This document shows positions 32,935-41,535 of a DNA stretch of 64,000 nt, piece by piece. Both the position numbers and the translations under genes were made by a program. The DNA is taken from positions 248,001-312,000 of the forward strand of contig OZ244625.1 in assembly GCA_965218555.1 (NCBI GenBank), written 5' to 3'. Positions within the stretch are counted from its first letter, which is position 1. Every line of letters starts with the position of its first letter. The notes beneath the pieces are model-generated. The model was not told the DNA's origin and ran no database searches. It was given only the letters and a program-made list of their open reading frames with translations. The DNA is from JAPPLB01 sp965218555 (lineage in GTDB: Bacteria; Acidobacteriota; Terriglobia; Bryobacterales; UBA6623).

Positions 32935-33263
32935 GCGGTGGGACCTGCTGCGGAGGGTTGCTGCTCGTCTCAGTCTATCGGCGCTTCGAGTGGGCGTCAA
33001 CAAGCCACTCGGAAGTGCTCCGGAACCCCGGTGTCCGTCTCATGTCGATTGATTCATAGGCTAGAGGGGTCCGGATATGGCATGTCTTCGAGCGGTACGT
33101 GCTGCGCTAGCAGGTTGGCGCTCACGAAAACGCAGGACGGAAGGGACGGACCGAAGCACGAATGTTCTCTTGCCTTATACCGTCTTTGTTCACAACCGTG
33201 TCGGCCTCGTTTAATAAATCTCTTCTTCTTATCACCCCGTTCCCGTATTGCCTCCCGCGTAGT
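32935..33263. other. Intergenic region between tRNA-Glu and the XRE gene
   Basis: About 330 bp, more AT-rich towards 33180-33240. No gene supported. Confidence 0.4.
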
Positions 33264-33293
33264 CAGTGTCGGATCGTCTATGCTCCGACACTG
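33264..33293. terminator. Hairpin at the 3-prime end of the XRE gene
   Basis: CAGTGTCGGA - 10 nt - TCCGACACTG: perfect 10-bp arms overlapping the last codons and stop of the XRE gene. There is no long T-run in either direction, so it is a terminator-like or transcript-stabilising hairpin. Confidence 0.5.
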
Positions 33294-33589
33294 AGCCTGC
33301 CCTGTCGCTGTGACCGCGGCTCTCGAATGACGATCTCCACGTCACGCCCCAGCGCCGTCAACAGGCGCAAAAGGCGCTCCACGGAATACTCCCGAAGGTT
33401 TCCCCGCAGGAGGCGCGAAACGTCTGGTTGGGACAGTCCGAGCAGCTTCGCCGCGTCGACCTGCTTGAGTCCGCGCTGGCGAATGATCTTGTCGATGCGG
33501 GTGACGAGGTCCGCTTTCAAGAGGTGAGCCTCGGCGTCCGGGCGCGCCAGGTCCGCGAACACGTTTTCGCTGCCACGTTCGATCTTCAT
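33278..33589 (-). CDS. XRE-family HTH protein, HigA-like antitoxin type
   Basis: A 103-residue protein with an HTH: DKIIRQRGLKQVDAAKLLGLSQPDVSRLLRGNLREYSVERLLRLLTALGRDVEIVI (about 33-88). This is the COG5606-like form usually encoded immediately after a RelE/HigB-type toxin of about 100 residues. No toxin gene is present upstream on the same strand (33590-33700), so this is an orphan antitoxin or a free-standing regulator. The last codons form half of a perfect hairpin. Confidence 0.8.
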   Translation of the reverse strand: MKIERGSENVFADLARPDAEAHLLKADLVTRIDKIIRQRGLKQVDAAKLLGLSQPDVSRLLRGNLREYSVERLLRLLTALGRDVEIVIREPRSQRQGRLSVGA

Positions 33590-34074
33590 TTTTTTGTAGT
33601 GGTTTCACCATAGTAGTACTAGCGTCCTTCTGACGGCAGGTGAGCCGACGCAGCCTGAATTGCGGGTTCCGTTGAAGGTGAACGCTCATCGGAGCAAAGC
33701 GACGAGTGTCGGTGTCAGTCCCCTTCCATCTCAGTGTTCACAACCGGGCCGGTGAAGAAAGTCCACTCTGCCCCGTCCGTCCGCCGCGCGGCTACGCCGA
33801 GCAATGAGGCCGAGGGTAGGGCAGACGCTCCATGCATGACTTCATGTCAGTGGTGAGCGGCCGGTCTTCCCTTCCCTCGCTGCCCACGAATCACTGAACC
33901 ATTCCCCTCCGATTGGTATACAATTTTGTTGTCCCAGTTCCGATCGGAGAGCCTTAGCGCTGCGATGCTTCCCTTTTCGGCGGTTCTAGGATGTGAATGC
34001 TATCGCCCGTCGCCGGCCACACCCCAAGACCTATTTGCGAGCGAGCCGGATCCCGTGCTGTTGTACGATCGAGG
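33590..34074. other. Intergenic region left of the restriction-modification locus
   Basis: Holds the left 49-bp direct repeat (33743-33791) and TATACAAT at about 33917. No gene is supported. TACGAT (34064-34069) lies 5 nt before the proposed methyltransferase start. Confidence 0.4.
33743..33791 (+). repeat. 49-bp direct repeat left of the restriction-modification locus
   Basis: ACCGGGCCGGTGAAGAAAGT... through CCGCCGCGCGG. It matches 36965-37013 at 47 of 49 positions in the same orientation and brackets the methyltransferase, endonuclease and ICMT-like genes. Confidence 0.85.
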
Positions 34075-35430
34075 GTGCGAACGATTGACCTGAGTACGGC
34101 CGTGACGACCGCTCCAGCAACGCGAACCAGCACCCGAAGCAAGCCGGAACGGAACCGGCTCAGGCCTGAAGATCGTGCCGTTCACGACTGGTACCGCTTT
34201 GTTCTCTCTTTCCCGTCGCACCTCGTGCGCGACTACGTCGGCGTATTGGGGGTCGATTCGACGCAAAGGGTGCTCGATCCGTTCTGCGGCACAGGGACGA
34301 CGCTGGTCGAGTGCAAGAAGCTCGGCATCCCGAGCGTCGGGATCGAGCGCAATCCCATGGCCGAGTTCGCGAGCCGCACCAAGCTGGACTGGAGCGTCGA
34401 TCCGGACGCGCTAGTTTCCCACGCCGAGCAGATTGCCGCCCAGGCATTCGAGCGGTTCCAGGATCAAGGAATTGACGACCTGGGGGTGGCGCCCCTGTTC
34501 CAGGCGAACGCCCCTCGAATCACCGAACTCCGGACATTGCCCCTAGACCGCCAGAGCCTTCTGCTGAAGAACTCGATCAGTCCGCTGCCGCTTCACAAGA
34601 CGCTCCTGCTGCTTGACATACTGGAGCAACAGCACGATGAAACCGTTTACCAGCATGAGCGACTCGCGCTCGCCGCGGCGCTGGTCTCAGAAATCGGCAA
34701 CCTGCATTTCGGCCCGGAGGTCGGTGTCGGACGAATCCAGGAGGACGCGCCCGTCATCGGCCCGTGGCTGGACCGCGTAAGAACGATGGGCCGTGATCTC
34801 GCGACGTTGCGGAAGCAAGCCGCGACCGACGCCACTGTCCACTTCGCGGACTCGCGCCGATTGGAAGAATTCCTGGAGCCATCGTCCATCGACGCAGTCA
34901 TCACCTCCCCGCCGTATCCCAACGAGAAGGACTACACGCGAACGACCCGGCTCGAAAGCGTATTGCTGGGTTTCGTCCGGGACAAGCGGGATCTGCGCGG
35001 CTTGAAGCAAGGACTCGTCCGGTCGAATACGCGAAGCGTCTACAAGGCGGATGCCGACGACGCTCTCGTCGCCCAACATGAGGGCATTCAGCGCATCGCG
35101 GGGCTCATCGAAGAGCGCCGGATCGAACAGGGCAAGACTTCCGGTTTCGAACGGCAGTACGCGAGAGTCACGAAGCTGTACTTCGGTGGCATGATCCGGC
35201 ACCTGGCCAGCCTCAGGAGCCGGTTGCGACCGGGCGCGAGGCTTGCGTACGTCGTCGGTGACCAGGCATCGTACCTGCGGGTCATGATCAGAACCGGGCA
35301 GATCCTGGGAGAGCTGGCGCAAACCCTCGGCTACGAGCTGACGGCTATCGACCTGTTCAGGACACGGATCGCCACGGCTAGCCGACAGCACCTGCGCGAA
35401 GAGGTCGTGCGGCTCCGCTGGCCCGGCTGA
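34075..35430 (+). CDS. Type II DNA methyltransferase (N4-cytosine type)
   Basis: A 451-residue enzyme with the SAM-binding motif DPFCGTGTT (about 68-76), then GIERNPMAEF. Much later comes the catalytic TSPPYPN (about 277-283), the S/TSPPY form used by N4-methylcytosine enzymes. Motif I precedes motif IV. RLAYVVGDQASYLRVMI near the end fits the remaining strands of the fold. It probably protects the site cut by the next gene product, 27 nt downstream. GTG 34075 is a tentative start; an ATG at 33997 would add 26 residues. A downstream ICMT-like gene and 49-bp direct repeats complete the block. Confidence 0.85.
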   Translation: MRTIDLSTAVTTAPATRTSTRSKPERNRLRPEDRAVHDWYRFVLSFPSHLVRDYVGVLGVDSTQRVLDPFCGTGTTLVECKKLGIPSVGIERNPMAEFASRTKLDWSVDPDALVSHAEQIAAQAFERFQDQGIDDLGVAPLFQANAPRITELRTLPLDRQSLLLKNSISPLPLHKTLLLLDILEQQHDETVYQHERLALAAALVSEIGNLHFGPEVGVGRIQEDAPVIGPWLDRVRTMGRDLATLRKQAATDATVHFADSRRLEEFLEPSSIDAVITSPPYPNEKDYTRTTRLESVLLGFVRDKRDLRGLKQGLVRSNTRSVYKADADDALVAQHEGIQRIAGLIEERRIEQGKTSGFERQYARVTKLYFGGMIRHLASLRSRLRPGARLAYVVGDQASYLRVMIRTGQILGELAQTLGYELTAIDLFRTRIATASRQHLREEVVRLRWPG

Positions 35431-35457
35431 GCGGCACATCTGACACCTCCGCTCACC

Positions 35458-36250
35458 ATGTCCAAGTCGAATGTGTACGCCACGATCATTGAAGAGATCT
35501 TCGTTTCGAAGTTCGAGACAGGAATGACGCGGGTCGACTTCGAGAGATCCGATATCACCGCAGAGGCTGAGCGGCGAGGCCTTCCTCGTCCGAGCAATGT
35601 TGGAGATGTCGTGTATAGCGCACGGTATCGAATGCCGCAGCCGGCGTCCGTTCAAGCCACCGCCACGGCAGGCTACGAGTGGACCATCCGCGGTACTGGG
35701 CAGGGCCGATACAGCTTTGTACTGATCAAGCCAATTCACTTAGCGCCCAACGAGCAGATGGCCGCCACCAAAGTTCCGGACGCCACGCCAGGTGTCGTCG
35801 CGATGTATGCGCTCGGAGATGAGCAGGCCCTGTTGGCGAAAGTGCGGTACAACCGCTTGATCGACATCTTCATGGGCATCACGTGCTACTCGTTGCAGAA
35901 CCACCTGCGGACATCGGTACCCAACATCGGACAGGGTAGAGACGGACGAATTGTACGTGGGAGTCGACACAAAAGGCTGTCAATACGTCATACCGGTACA
36001 GGCCAAGGGCGGACGTGACGCATTGAACATCGTCCAAATCGAGCAAGACATGGCTTTGTGCGAATCCAAGTTCCCGAACCTGGTCTGCCGTCCGGTGGCG
36101 GCGCAGTTCATGCCTGACGATGTGATCGCACTTTTCGCATTCGAGAGAATCGAAGGCGAGGCAAAGATACTGATGGAGCGACATTATAAGCTGGTCGATG
36201 CGGACCAACTTACGGCGGAAGACCTGGCTGCGTACCGTAGACGAACGTAA
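35458..36250 (+). pseudogene. Frameshifted restriction endonuclease paired with the methyltransferase
   Basis: The first frame (MSKSNVYATIIEEIFVSKFE... to HLRTSVPNIGQ) breaks at about 35936. The sequence continues in the +1-shifted frame as VETDELYVGVDTKGCQYVIPVQAKGG...FPNLVCRPVAAQF to 36250. Dropping one G from GGG 35934-35936 restores one protein of about 263 residues. The late block ELYVGVD ... PVQAKGG (D, then Q-x-K) looks like a PD-(D/E)xK nuclease centre, and it lies after the shift, so the truncated product would lack it. I recognise the pattern of endonucleases encoded next to SPPY methyltransferases; identity needs a search. Either a true inactivation or a single-base assembly error. 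Confidence 0.7.
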
Positions 36251-36303
36251 CTTGAGTTCGGCGCCGTGGACACGGACCATCAGCAGTACAGGGGCCTTCT
36301 GAC

Positions 36304-36915
36304 GTGCCAGACTTCGCCTGCACCATATTCGCCACCGACGTCGTCATCCTCTTGATGGTGTTGGCGGGGACGCTCTGGTCTCTCGCGTTCCCTGACAGAC
36401 GGATCTGGCCACCGCCGCATCGGCATTCCTGGCAACAGGTTCTGACTTGGACCTGCTTCTGTGCCGTCTGTGGACTCAACACGGCTCTGCTGTTCCTGGA
36501 CTGGAATTCGTGGATATTCAAGAGCGATCTCCGGTTCATCATCGGTATTCCCGTGGCGCTGCTCGGAGGGCTCCTGGGAGCCTGGGGAATGGTCACTCTT
36601 GGTGGGATGAACACTTCCGGGCTGAAAGGCGGATTCGTTTCCTCCGGACCCTACCGGTTCACTCGCAACCCGCAATATCTGGGCGACATCATCCTCTTCG
36701 TCGGGTTGAGCATCATCGCAAACTCGTTGCTCCTTTGGATCACCCATGCGCTGGGCATCCTCGTTTTCGCCATTGCTCCGCTAACCGAGGAACGCTGGTT
36801 GGAAGACCAGTACGGACGGGCGTACCGCGAGTATCGACGAGACATTCCGCGATTCTGGTCCCCTTGGCGCGGGCGCATGACCGACGGCGCCGACCACCGG
36901 GACGAAAAGACATGA
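36304..36915 (+). CDS. ICMT/PEMT-like membrane methyltransferase
   Basis: A 203-residue protein with four to five TM segments (about 8-28, 44-64, 74-97, 130-155). The conserved C-terminal motif of isoprenylcysteine carboxyl methyltransferase-like enzymes follows: SGPYRFTRNPQYLGDIILFVG, then EERWLEDQYGRAYREYRRDIPRF. These bacterial proteins methylate lipids or small molecules; substrate unknown. It starts at GTG 36304, 53 nt after the endonuclease remnant. It lies inside the 49-bp direct repeats, so it may travel with the restriction-modification genes although it is unlikely to act in defence. Confidence 0.82.
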   Translation: MPDFACTIFATDVVILLMVLAGTLWSLAFPDRRIWPPPHRHSWQQVLTWTCFCAVCGLNTALLFLDWNSWIFKSDLRFIIGIPVALLGGLLGAWGMVTLGGMNTSGLKGGFVSSGPYRFTRNPQYLGDIILFVGLSIIANSLLLWITHALGILVFAIAPLTEERWLEDQYGRAYREYRRDIPRFWSPWRGRMTDGADHRDEKT

Positions 36916-36964
36916 ACCGCAACGATGACCGGTCGTCAATCGGTGACACTTTCGGCGGCTTGAG

Positions 36965-37013
36965 ACCGGGCCGCTGAAGAAAGTCCCCTCTGCCCCGTCC
37001 GTCCGCCGCGCGG
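36965..37013 (+). repeat. 49-bp direct repeat right of the restriction-modification locus
   Basis: Partner of 33743-33791; two substitutions (G to C, A to C). The 3.27-kb block between them contains the methyltransferase, the broken endonuclease and the ICMT-like gene. Confidence 0.85.
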
Positions 37014-37118
37014 TCAGGCCGACGCAACAGGCAGTGCATCACGTCACCCAACGGGACCAGATTGCCGCTGTTGGGAAATAGCTGATTCTTGTCGACTTGC
37101 TGATGTGCCCCGTCACCC

Positions 37119-38807
37119 TTACCAGGCCGCGACGAGGCCGTCTTTGCGGGGGTCGGCGCCGCCGATGAGGACGTCCTGCTCCCAATCGACCTCGATCGCC
37201 TGATATCCCCCGAAGACGCCCGGAGTGCGCACAACGTTGTGGCCGAGGCGATCGAGTTCGGTGACGGCGGTGGTATCGATGCCCGATTCGACGGCGACAC
37301 CGGCGAGCGGGTTGTGCTTGATGCGCGCCGCCTCACCCGCTTCCTGCACGTTCATCCCGAACTCGATGCGGTTCAGCATGATCTGCACATGGCCCTGAGG
37401 CTGCATGTCGCCGCCCATGACGCCGAACGACATCCACGGTTTGCCGTCCTTACAGGCCATGGCGGGAATGATGGTGTGATACGGGCGTTTGCGCGGCTCG
37501 ATGCGGTTCGGATGATCGCGTTCGAGAGAGAACAGCGCGCCTCGGTTCTGCAGCACGATGCCCGTACCGGGAACGGTGACGCCGGAGCCGAACCCGTGGA
37601 ACAGGCTGTTGATGAACGAGACCATATTGCGCTCGCGGTCGACGACGGTGAGGTAGACGGTGTCGCCCGACGACACGAGCTTCTGATCGGCGGCGGAGAT
37701 ACCGCTTTCGACCCCGACCGCCGTCTTCTCGCGGCTGATGCGCTTCCGCTGCTCGGCGGCATAGTCCTTGGAGATGATCGCCGCCACCGGCAACTCGGCG
37801 CGCTCCGGGTCGGCCAGCCAGGCATCCAGGTCGGCGAAGGCGATCTTTTTCGCCTCGAGCAGCAGGTGCAGGTAAGCGGCCGAGTTATGTCCGAGCGAGC
37901 GCAGGTCGAAGCCCTCCAGGATGTTCAGCATCTCGAGCGCCGCCATGCCCTGCCCGTTGGGAGGCAGCTCGTAGAGTTCGTACTGCTTGTAGCTCGTGGA
38001 GATGGGCTCGACCCAGTCGGAATGCTGACAGGCCAAGTCGTCCATCGAGACGGGCCAGTCTTCCCGGTTGAGGTGCTCGACGATGCGGCGGGCGATCTCG
38101 CCCTGGTAGAACGCGTCGCGACCGCCTTCGGAAATCTGCCGGTAGGTCCAAGCGAGACCGGAGTTGTGGAAAACCTCTCCGTGCCGCGGCGCCCTTCCAC
38201 CGGGCAGGTAGGCCTCGCGGAAGTCCTTCCGCTCGGAAATGGGCTGCGCCCGGTCGGCCCAGTTGGCGGCGATGATCTCCGAGACCGGGAACCCTCTCTC
38301 GGCGTATTCGATGGGCGCCTCCAGGACCTCGGCCAACGACATCGCGCCGTACCTGTCGAGCAGAGTCGCCCAGCCGTCGACCGCTCCGGGGACGCTCACC
38401 GAAAACGGGCCATGGATGGGGATCTGTTCGAGGCCGCGGCGCTCGAAGAAATCGAGGTCCACCTTTTCCGGCGAGAAGCCGCTGCCGTTCAGTCCGACAA
38501 GGCGGTCTTCCTTGGCCAGGTAGGCCAGGACGAACATATCGCCGCCGGGGCCGGTCATCATGGGCTCGACAACCGCCAGCGCCGCCGCGGTCGCGACGGC
38601 GGCGTCGAACGCATTGCCGCCTCGTTGCAGGACACGGAGCCCGGTCTGAGCGGCCAGCGGTTGGCTCGCGGCCACCATTCCGTTCCGCGCAAGCACGGCG
38701 GAGCGGCCGGCGCCGGCCTGGCCGGCGGGACGGTCGGCTCCTGAAACGACGGCCACCAAGGCCGGCGCTGAGGCAAGGCTCTGTAGAAAGATGTCTGTCT
38801 CCGGCAT
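37119..38807 (-). CDS. Gamma-glutamyltransferase family protein (Ntn hydrolase)
   Basis: A 562-residue protein with the full gamma-glutamyltransferase layout: NGMVAASQPLAAQTGLRVLQRGGNAFDAAVA (about 43-73), then MTGPGGDMFVLAY. The catalytic Thr is in SSGDTVYLTVVDRERNMVSFINSLFHGFG (Thr about 385), where autocleavage would make the small subunit, and the later block is GGDMQPQGHVQIMLN. These enzymes cleave gamma-glutamyl bonds in glutathione or act as cephalosporin-acylase-like hydrolases. I see no classical signal peptide, so it may be cytoplasmic. A long open frame on the other strand is a shadow. Its start lies 8 nt from a 386-bp inverted-repeat element. Confidence 0.9.
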   Translation of the reverse strand: MPETDIFLQSLASAPALVAVVSGADRPAGQAGAGRSAVLARNGMVAASQPLAAQTGLRVLQRGGNAFDAAVATAAALAVVEPMMTGPGGDMFVLAYLAKEDRLVGLNGSGFSPEKVDLDFFERRGLEQIPIHGPFSVSVPGAVDGWATLLDRYGAMSLAEVLEAPIEYAERGFPVSEIIAANWADRAQPISERKDFREAYLPGGRAPRHGEVFHNSGLAWTYRQISEGGRDAFYQGEIARRIVEHLNREDWPVSMDDLACQHSDWVEPISTSYKQYELYELPPNGQGMAALEMLNILEGFDLRSLGHNSAAYLHLLLEAKKIAFADLDAWLADPERAELPVAAIISKDYAAEQRKRISREKTAVGVESGISAADQKLVSSGDTVYLTVVDRERNMVSFINSLFHGFGSGVTVPGTGIVLQNRGALFSLERDHPNRIEPRKRPYHTIIPAMACKDGKPWMSFGVMGGDMQPQGHVQIMLNRIEFGMNVQEAGEAARIKHNPLAGVAVESGIDTTAVTELDRLGHNVVRTPGVFGGYQAIEVDWEQDVLIGGADPRKDGLVAAW

Positions 38808-38814
38808 GCGCCTT

Positions 38815-39200
38815 AGCAGTCCGTGGCAAAAGTCACGCAGGCGGCGTTACGCGCCCCGGGGCCGATTGCGTAACTCGTGGCCGCTCCAGGAACACAGCGC
38901 CGCGCTCTCCGCGCAGCCGAGCGGAAGCGGCGCGTAACCCTTCGGGCGACGGACGTTTTTTTGTTCCGACGGCGGTGATGCCGGCAAGATGCGCGCTCTC
39001 CCAGGGTGCTGACCTTGCTGCCCACCGTGACCGCGTTTTTTCTTCGCAGCGACCGCCTAGGCCGTCGGCTTTGTCGTTCGCTTTTTCCTTCGCAAGGAGG
39101 AGATCACGCGGGTCGCCATCCTCCTCACCCCGCGCCGAGCGACTGCAGAAGCCCGCCGCGCTTTTTTCTTCGTACCACGGGACTTTTGCCACGGACTGCT
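38815..39200. mobile_element. 386-bp element with perfect 20-bp terminal inverted repeats (MITE-like)
   Basis: AGCAGTCCGTGGCAAAAGTC at 38815-38834 is exactly the reverse complement of 39181-39200. No gene is inside. The interior is strongly structured: GTTACGC...GCGTAAC around a GCCCCGGGGC core near 38860, and three copies of a CG(C/T)TTTTTTCTTCGCA-like motif (39033, 39079, 39160). Obvious target-site duplication was not seen. It fills most of the spacer between the gamma-glutamyltransferase start and the MBL-fold gene promoter. Confidence 0.65.
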
Positions 39201-39255
39201 TGATTCTATCCGGTTGCTGATGGTGCATGCGCCGTTGGATACAGGGCCGTGGGGC

Positions 39256-39261
39256 TATACT
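39256..39261 (+). promoter_or_regulatory. -10 box TATACT of the MBL-fold gene
   Basis: TATACT, 22 nt before the ATG at 39284. Confidence 0.45.
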
Positions 39262-39283
39262 GGGGCCGAAAGGCTATCGAATC

Positions 39284-40294
39284 ATGATTCGCATCTTCGT
39301 TCTTCTGCTCGCCTCCCTGCTCCCGGCCGCGGCGGCCGATACCCTCGATATCTACTGGATCGACGTCGAGGGCGGCGCGGCGACATTGATCGTAACGCCC
39401 GGCGGCGACACGGTTTTAATGGATGCCGGCTGGCCCGGTTTCGAGAACCGCGACGCCAGGCGGATTCAGCACGTGCTGACCCAGGAAGCCGAAAAGGACA
39501 AGATCAACTACTTCATCACGTCGCACTTCCATCGCGACCACTCCGGCGGGCTCAACCAACTGGCGGCGATCGTCGAGGTTGAAACGTTCGTCGACCACGG
39601 CGACAGCGTCGAGCAAGACCGGCCGCGCGGGAAAGCGCTCTGGGACGCGTACCTGGAGGTCGCGCAAGGCAAGCGTCTGACGATCGAGCCGGGCGACACG
39701 CTGCCGCTGACCGGCGCGTCATTAACCTTCGTCGCCGCCCGCAGCAAAGGGCTCGCCGAACCGCTCGGCTCCGGCGCCAGGAACCCTCACTGCGAGGGTG
39801 CTCAACTCAAGGAAGAAGACACGACCGAGAACGGCAAGAGCGTCGGGTTCGTAGTCAAGATGGGCGACTTCGAGTTCCTGGACCTCGGTGACCTCACATG
39901 GAACTTCGAGCACGAGCTGGCGTGCCCGGTGAACCTGATCGGCGAGGTGGATCTCTATCAGACAACGCACCACGGGCTGCTGTCATCGGGCGCGCCACAG
40001 TTGATGAAGGCGGTCCGGCCGACCGTGGCGGTGATGAACAACGGTCCGCGCAAGGGCGGCAGCCCGGACGTCTGGAAGAGCCTGCAGCAGGTCGATGGCT
40101 TCGTGGATCTCTGGCAGGGCCACCGCAATGTCGAAGCGACGGATGCGGAGAGCGTCGATCGCAAGGTGATCGCGAACTTCGGCGAAACCGAGGATTGCCA
40201 AGGCCACTGGATTGCAGCCAAGGTCAGTGAAGACGGCCGTTTCACGGTCGTCAACAGCCGCAACGGATTCTCAAAGACATACCCATCGAAGTAG
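39284..40294 (+). CDS. Exported MBL-fold hydrolase (ComEC/Rec2 metallo-beta-lactamase type)
   Basis: A 336-residue protein with a signal peptide (MIRIFVLLLASLLPAAAA) and a metallo-beta-lactamase fold. It shows VTPGGDTVLMDAG, the zinc motif HFHRDH (about 81-86), VDHGD, FEFLDLGDLTWNFE and the distal TTHHG. Domain order is like the free-standing ComEC/Rec2-type MBL proteins, but with no membrane competence domain. The substrate is unknown; a phosphodiesterase or lactonase activity is plausible. The ATG at 39284 is chosen because it directly precedes the signal peptide and TATACT lies 22 nt upstream. Confidence 0.85.
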   Translation: MIRIFVLLLASLLPAAAADTLDIYWIDVEGGAATLIVTPGGDTVLMDAGWPGFENRDARRIQHVLTQEAEKDKINYFITSHFHRDHSGGLNQLAAIVEVETFVDHGDSVEQDRPRGKALWDAYLEVAQGKRLTIEPGDTLPLTGASLTFVAARSKGLAEPLGSGARNPHCEGAQLKEEDTTENGKSVGFVVKMGDFEFLDLGDLTWNFEHELACPVNLIGEVDLYQTTHHGLLSSGAPQLMKAVRPTVAVMNNGPRKGGSPDVWKSLQQVDGFVDLWQGHRNVEATDAESVDRKVIANFGETEDCQGHWIAAKVSEDGRFTVVNSRNGFSKTYPSK

Positions 40295-40362
40295 AGAGAT
40301 AGGCCGGCAACAAGGCCTGCACGCTGACTACGGCGACACTGAAGCAGGCCGTTACGGGCCCG

Positions 40363-41385
40363 TCACACCGTTCCCGCCATCGCGGCGACCTCGCTGATCC
40401 GGACGGGGCGGTGCTCGGCGGCGGAGAGGTAGCACGCTTCGACCACGGCAACCGTCTTGCGCAGATAATCGGTCGCTTCGGAGGCAAACTCCCGGCCGCT
40501 TGTCAGGCAATCCACGAAATGCTGTTGGGTGGCCCGGCAACTGTCGCCGCGGTAGCCCGGCAGCCCCTCGGCGGAGAATGTTCGTTCCTCTCCCAGCAGG
40601 ACATCGCCGCTGTGGCGCAGGCGAATCTTGTTCTCGAGGCCCTCGATGCGGACGGTCTCCATCGCCGGTCCCGGCTCATCAGGCTCGGAAATGCGATTGC
40701 CGTCGATCAGGCCGCACAAGCCGCCGCGGTGCCGCAGCATCAGCATGACGAAGTCCTCGGCCCGGACGACGGGGTTGAGCTTTGCGGTTTGGCAAAAGAC
40801 TTCGTCGATGCCGCCGAACAGAAAGCGCATCGTATCGATGTGATGGACGATCGCCTCGATGACGAAGAACCGCGCCATGTCCTTGAAATAGGGCTGCTTC
40901 GCGAAGGGCTTGTCGCCGACGCCGTCGCGCTGTCGCGTCGCGACGTGATAATAAAACGGCCGGCCGATACGGTTTTCGTCCAACAGCGACTTGATGTGCC
41001 GGTACCAGGCCTGCCAGCGCCAGTTTTCGTTGAGCATGAGACGGATGCCGTTTCGCCGCGCCGTCTTTGCGATGCGGACCGCTTCCTCCCAGGTGTCGGC
41101 CATCGGTTTCTGGCAGAGGGTCGCAATGCCCCGCTTGGCGGCTTTCCGGACCAGCGGCAGATGGCCGGCGGGACGTGTGGCGATATCGAGGAAATCAGGC
41201 TTCTCGGCGTCAAGCATCTCATCGTCATCGCTGTAGCCCTTCAGGTCGAAGTCCGCGCTGAATGATTGCAGCCGCTCGACATCGATATCGCAAGCGGCAA
41301 CGATCTCCGCTCCTTTGACCCGCTTCCAACTCTTCATCTGAATCCGGCTGAAGTAACCGCAGCCGACCGTTACGCCCCTGAGCAT
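40363..41385 (-). CDS. Gfo/Idh/MocA family oxidoreductase
   Basis: A 340-residue dehydrogenase-like protein. The N-terminal Rossmann fold begins LRGVTVGCGYFSRIQMKSW and has the acidic ribose-binding AACDIDVERL. The conserved CQKPMADTWEEAVRI (EKP-like Lys, about 96) comes next, then the C-terminal alpha/beta domain with the IVHHIDTMRFLFGG catalytic-type His block. These enzymes use NAD(P) on sugar or inositol derivatives; substrate unknown. The ATG at 41385 is supported by AAGGAGAGG upstream. It is convergent with the MBL-fold gene and divergent from the type IIG gene. Confidence 0.88.
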   Translation of the reverse strand: MLRGVTVGCGYFSRIQMKSWKRVKGAEIVAACDIDVERLQSFSADFDLKGYSDDDEMLDAEKPDFLDIATRPAGHLPLVRKAAKRGIATLCQKPMADTWEEAVRIAKTARRNGIRLMLNENWRWQAWYRHIKSLLDENRIGRPFYYHVATRQRDGVGDKPFAKQPYFKDMARFFVIEAIVHHIDTMRFLFGGIDEVFCQTAKLNPVVRAEDFVMLMLRHRGGLCGLIDGNRISEPDEPGPAMETVRIEGLENKIRLRHSGDVLLGEERTFSAEGLPGYRGDSCRATQQHFVDCLTSGREFASEATDYLRKTVAVVEACYLSAAEHRPVRISEVAAMAGTV

Positions 41386-41535
41386 GGTTCCTCTCCTTGG
41401 TCCCGTCTGGATTTTCTCCTCTGCCGGATCGCGGCTGGCGGCGAGAATCCGCTCATCTCGAATTTCCCATCGATTCTTTCCTTTCGCCAAGCCGATATTC
41501 TATTGTTTCGGAGCGGAAGCCGACAGCGGACGGAC

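Noticed and set aside
37239..38744. 501-codon open frame on the plus strand
   Set aside because: Lies opposite the complete gamma-glutamyltransferase and shows no motif; a shadow of the third-position GC bias.
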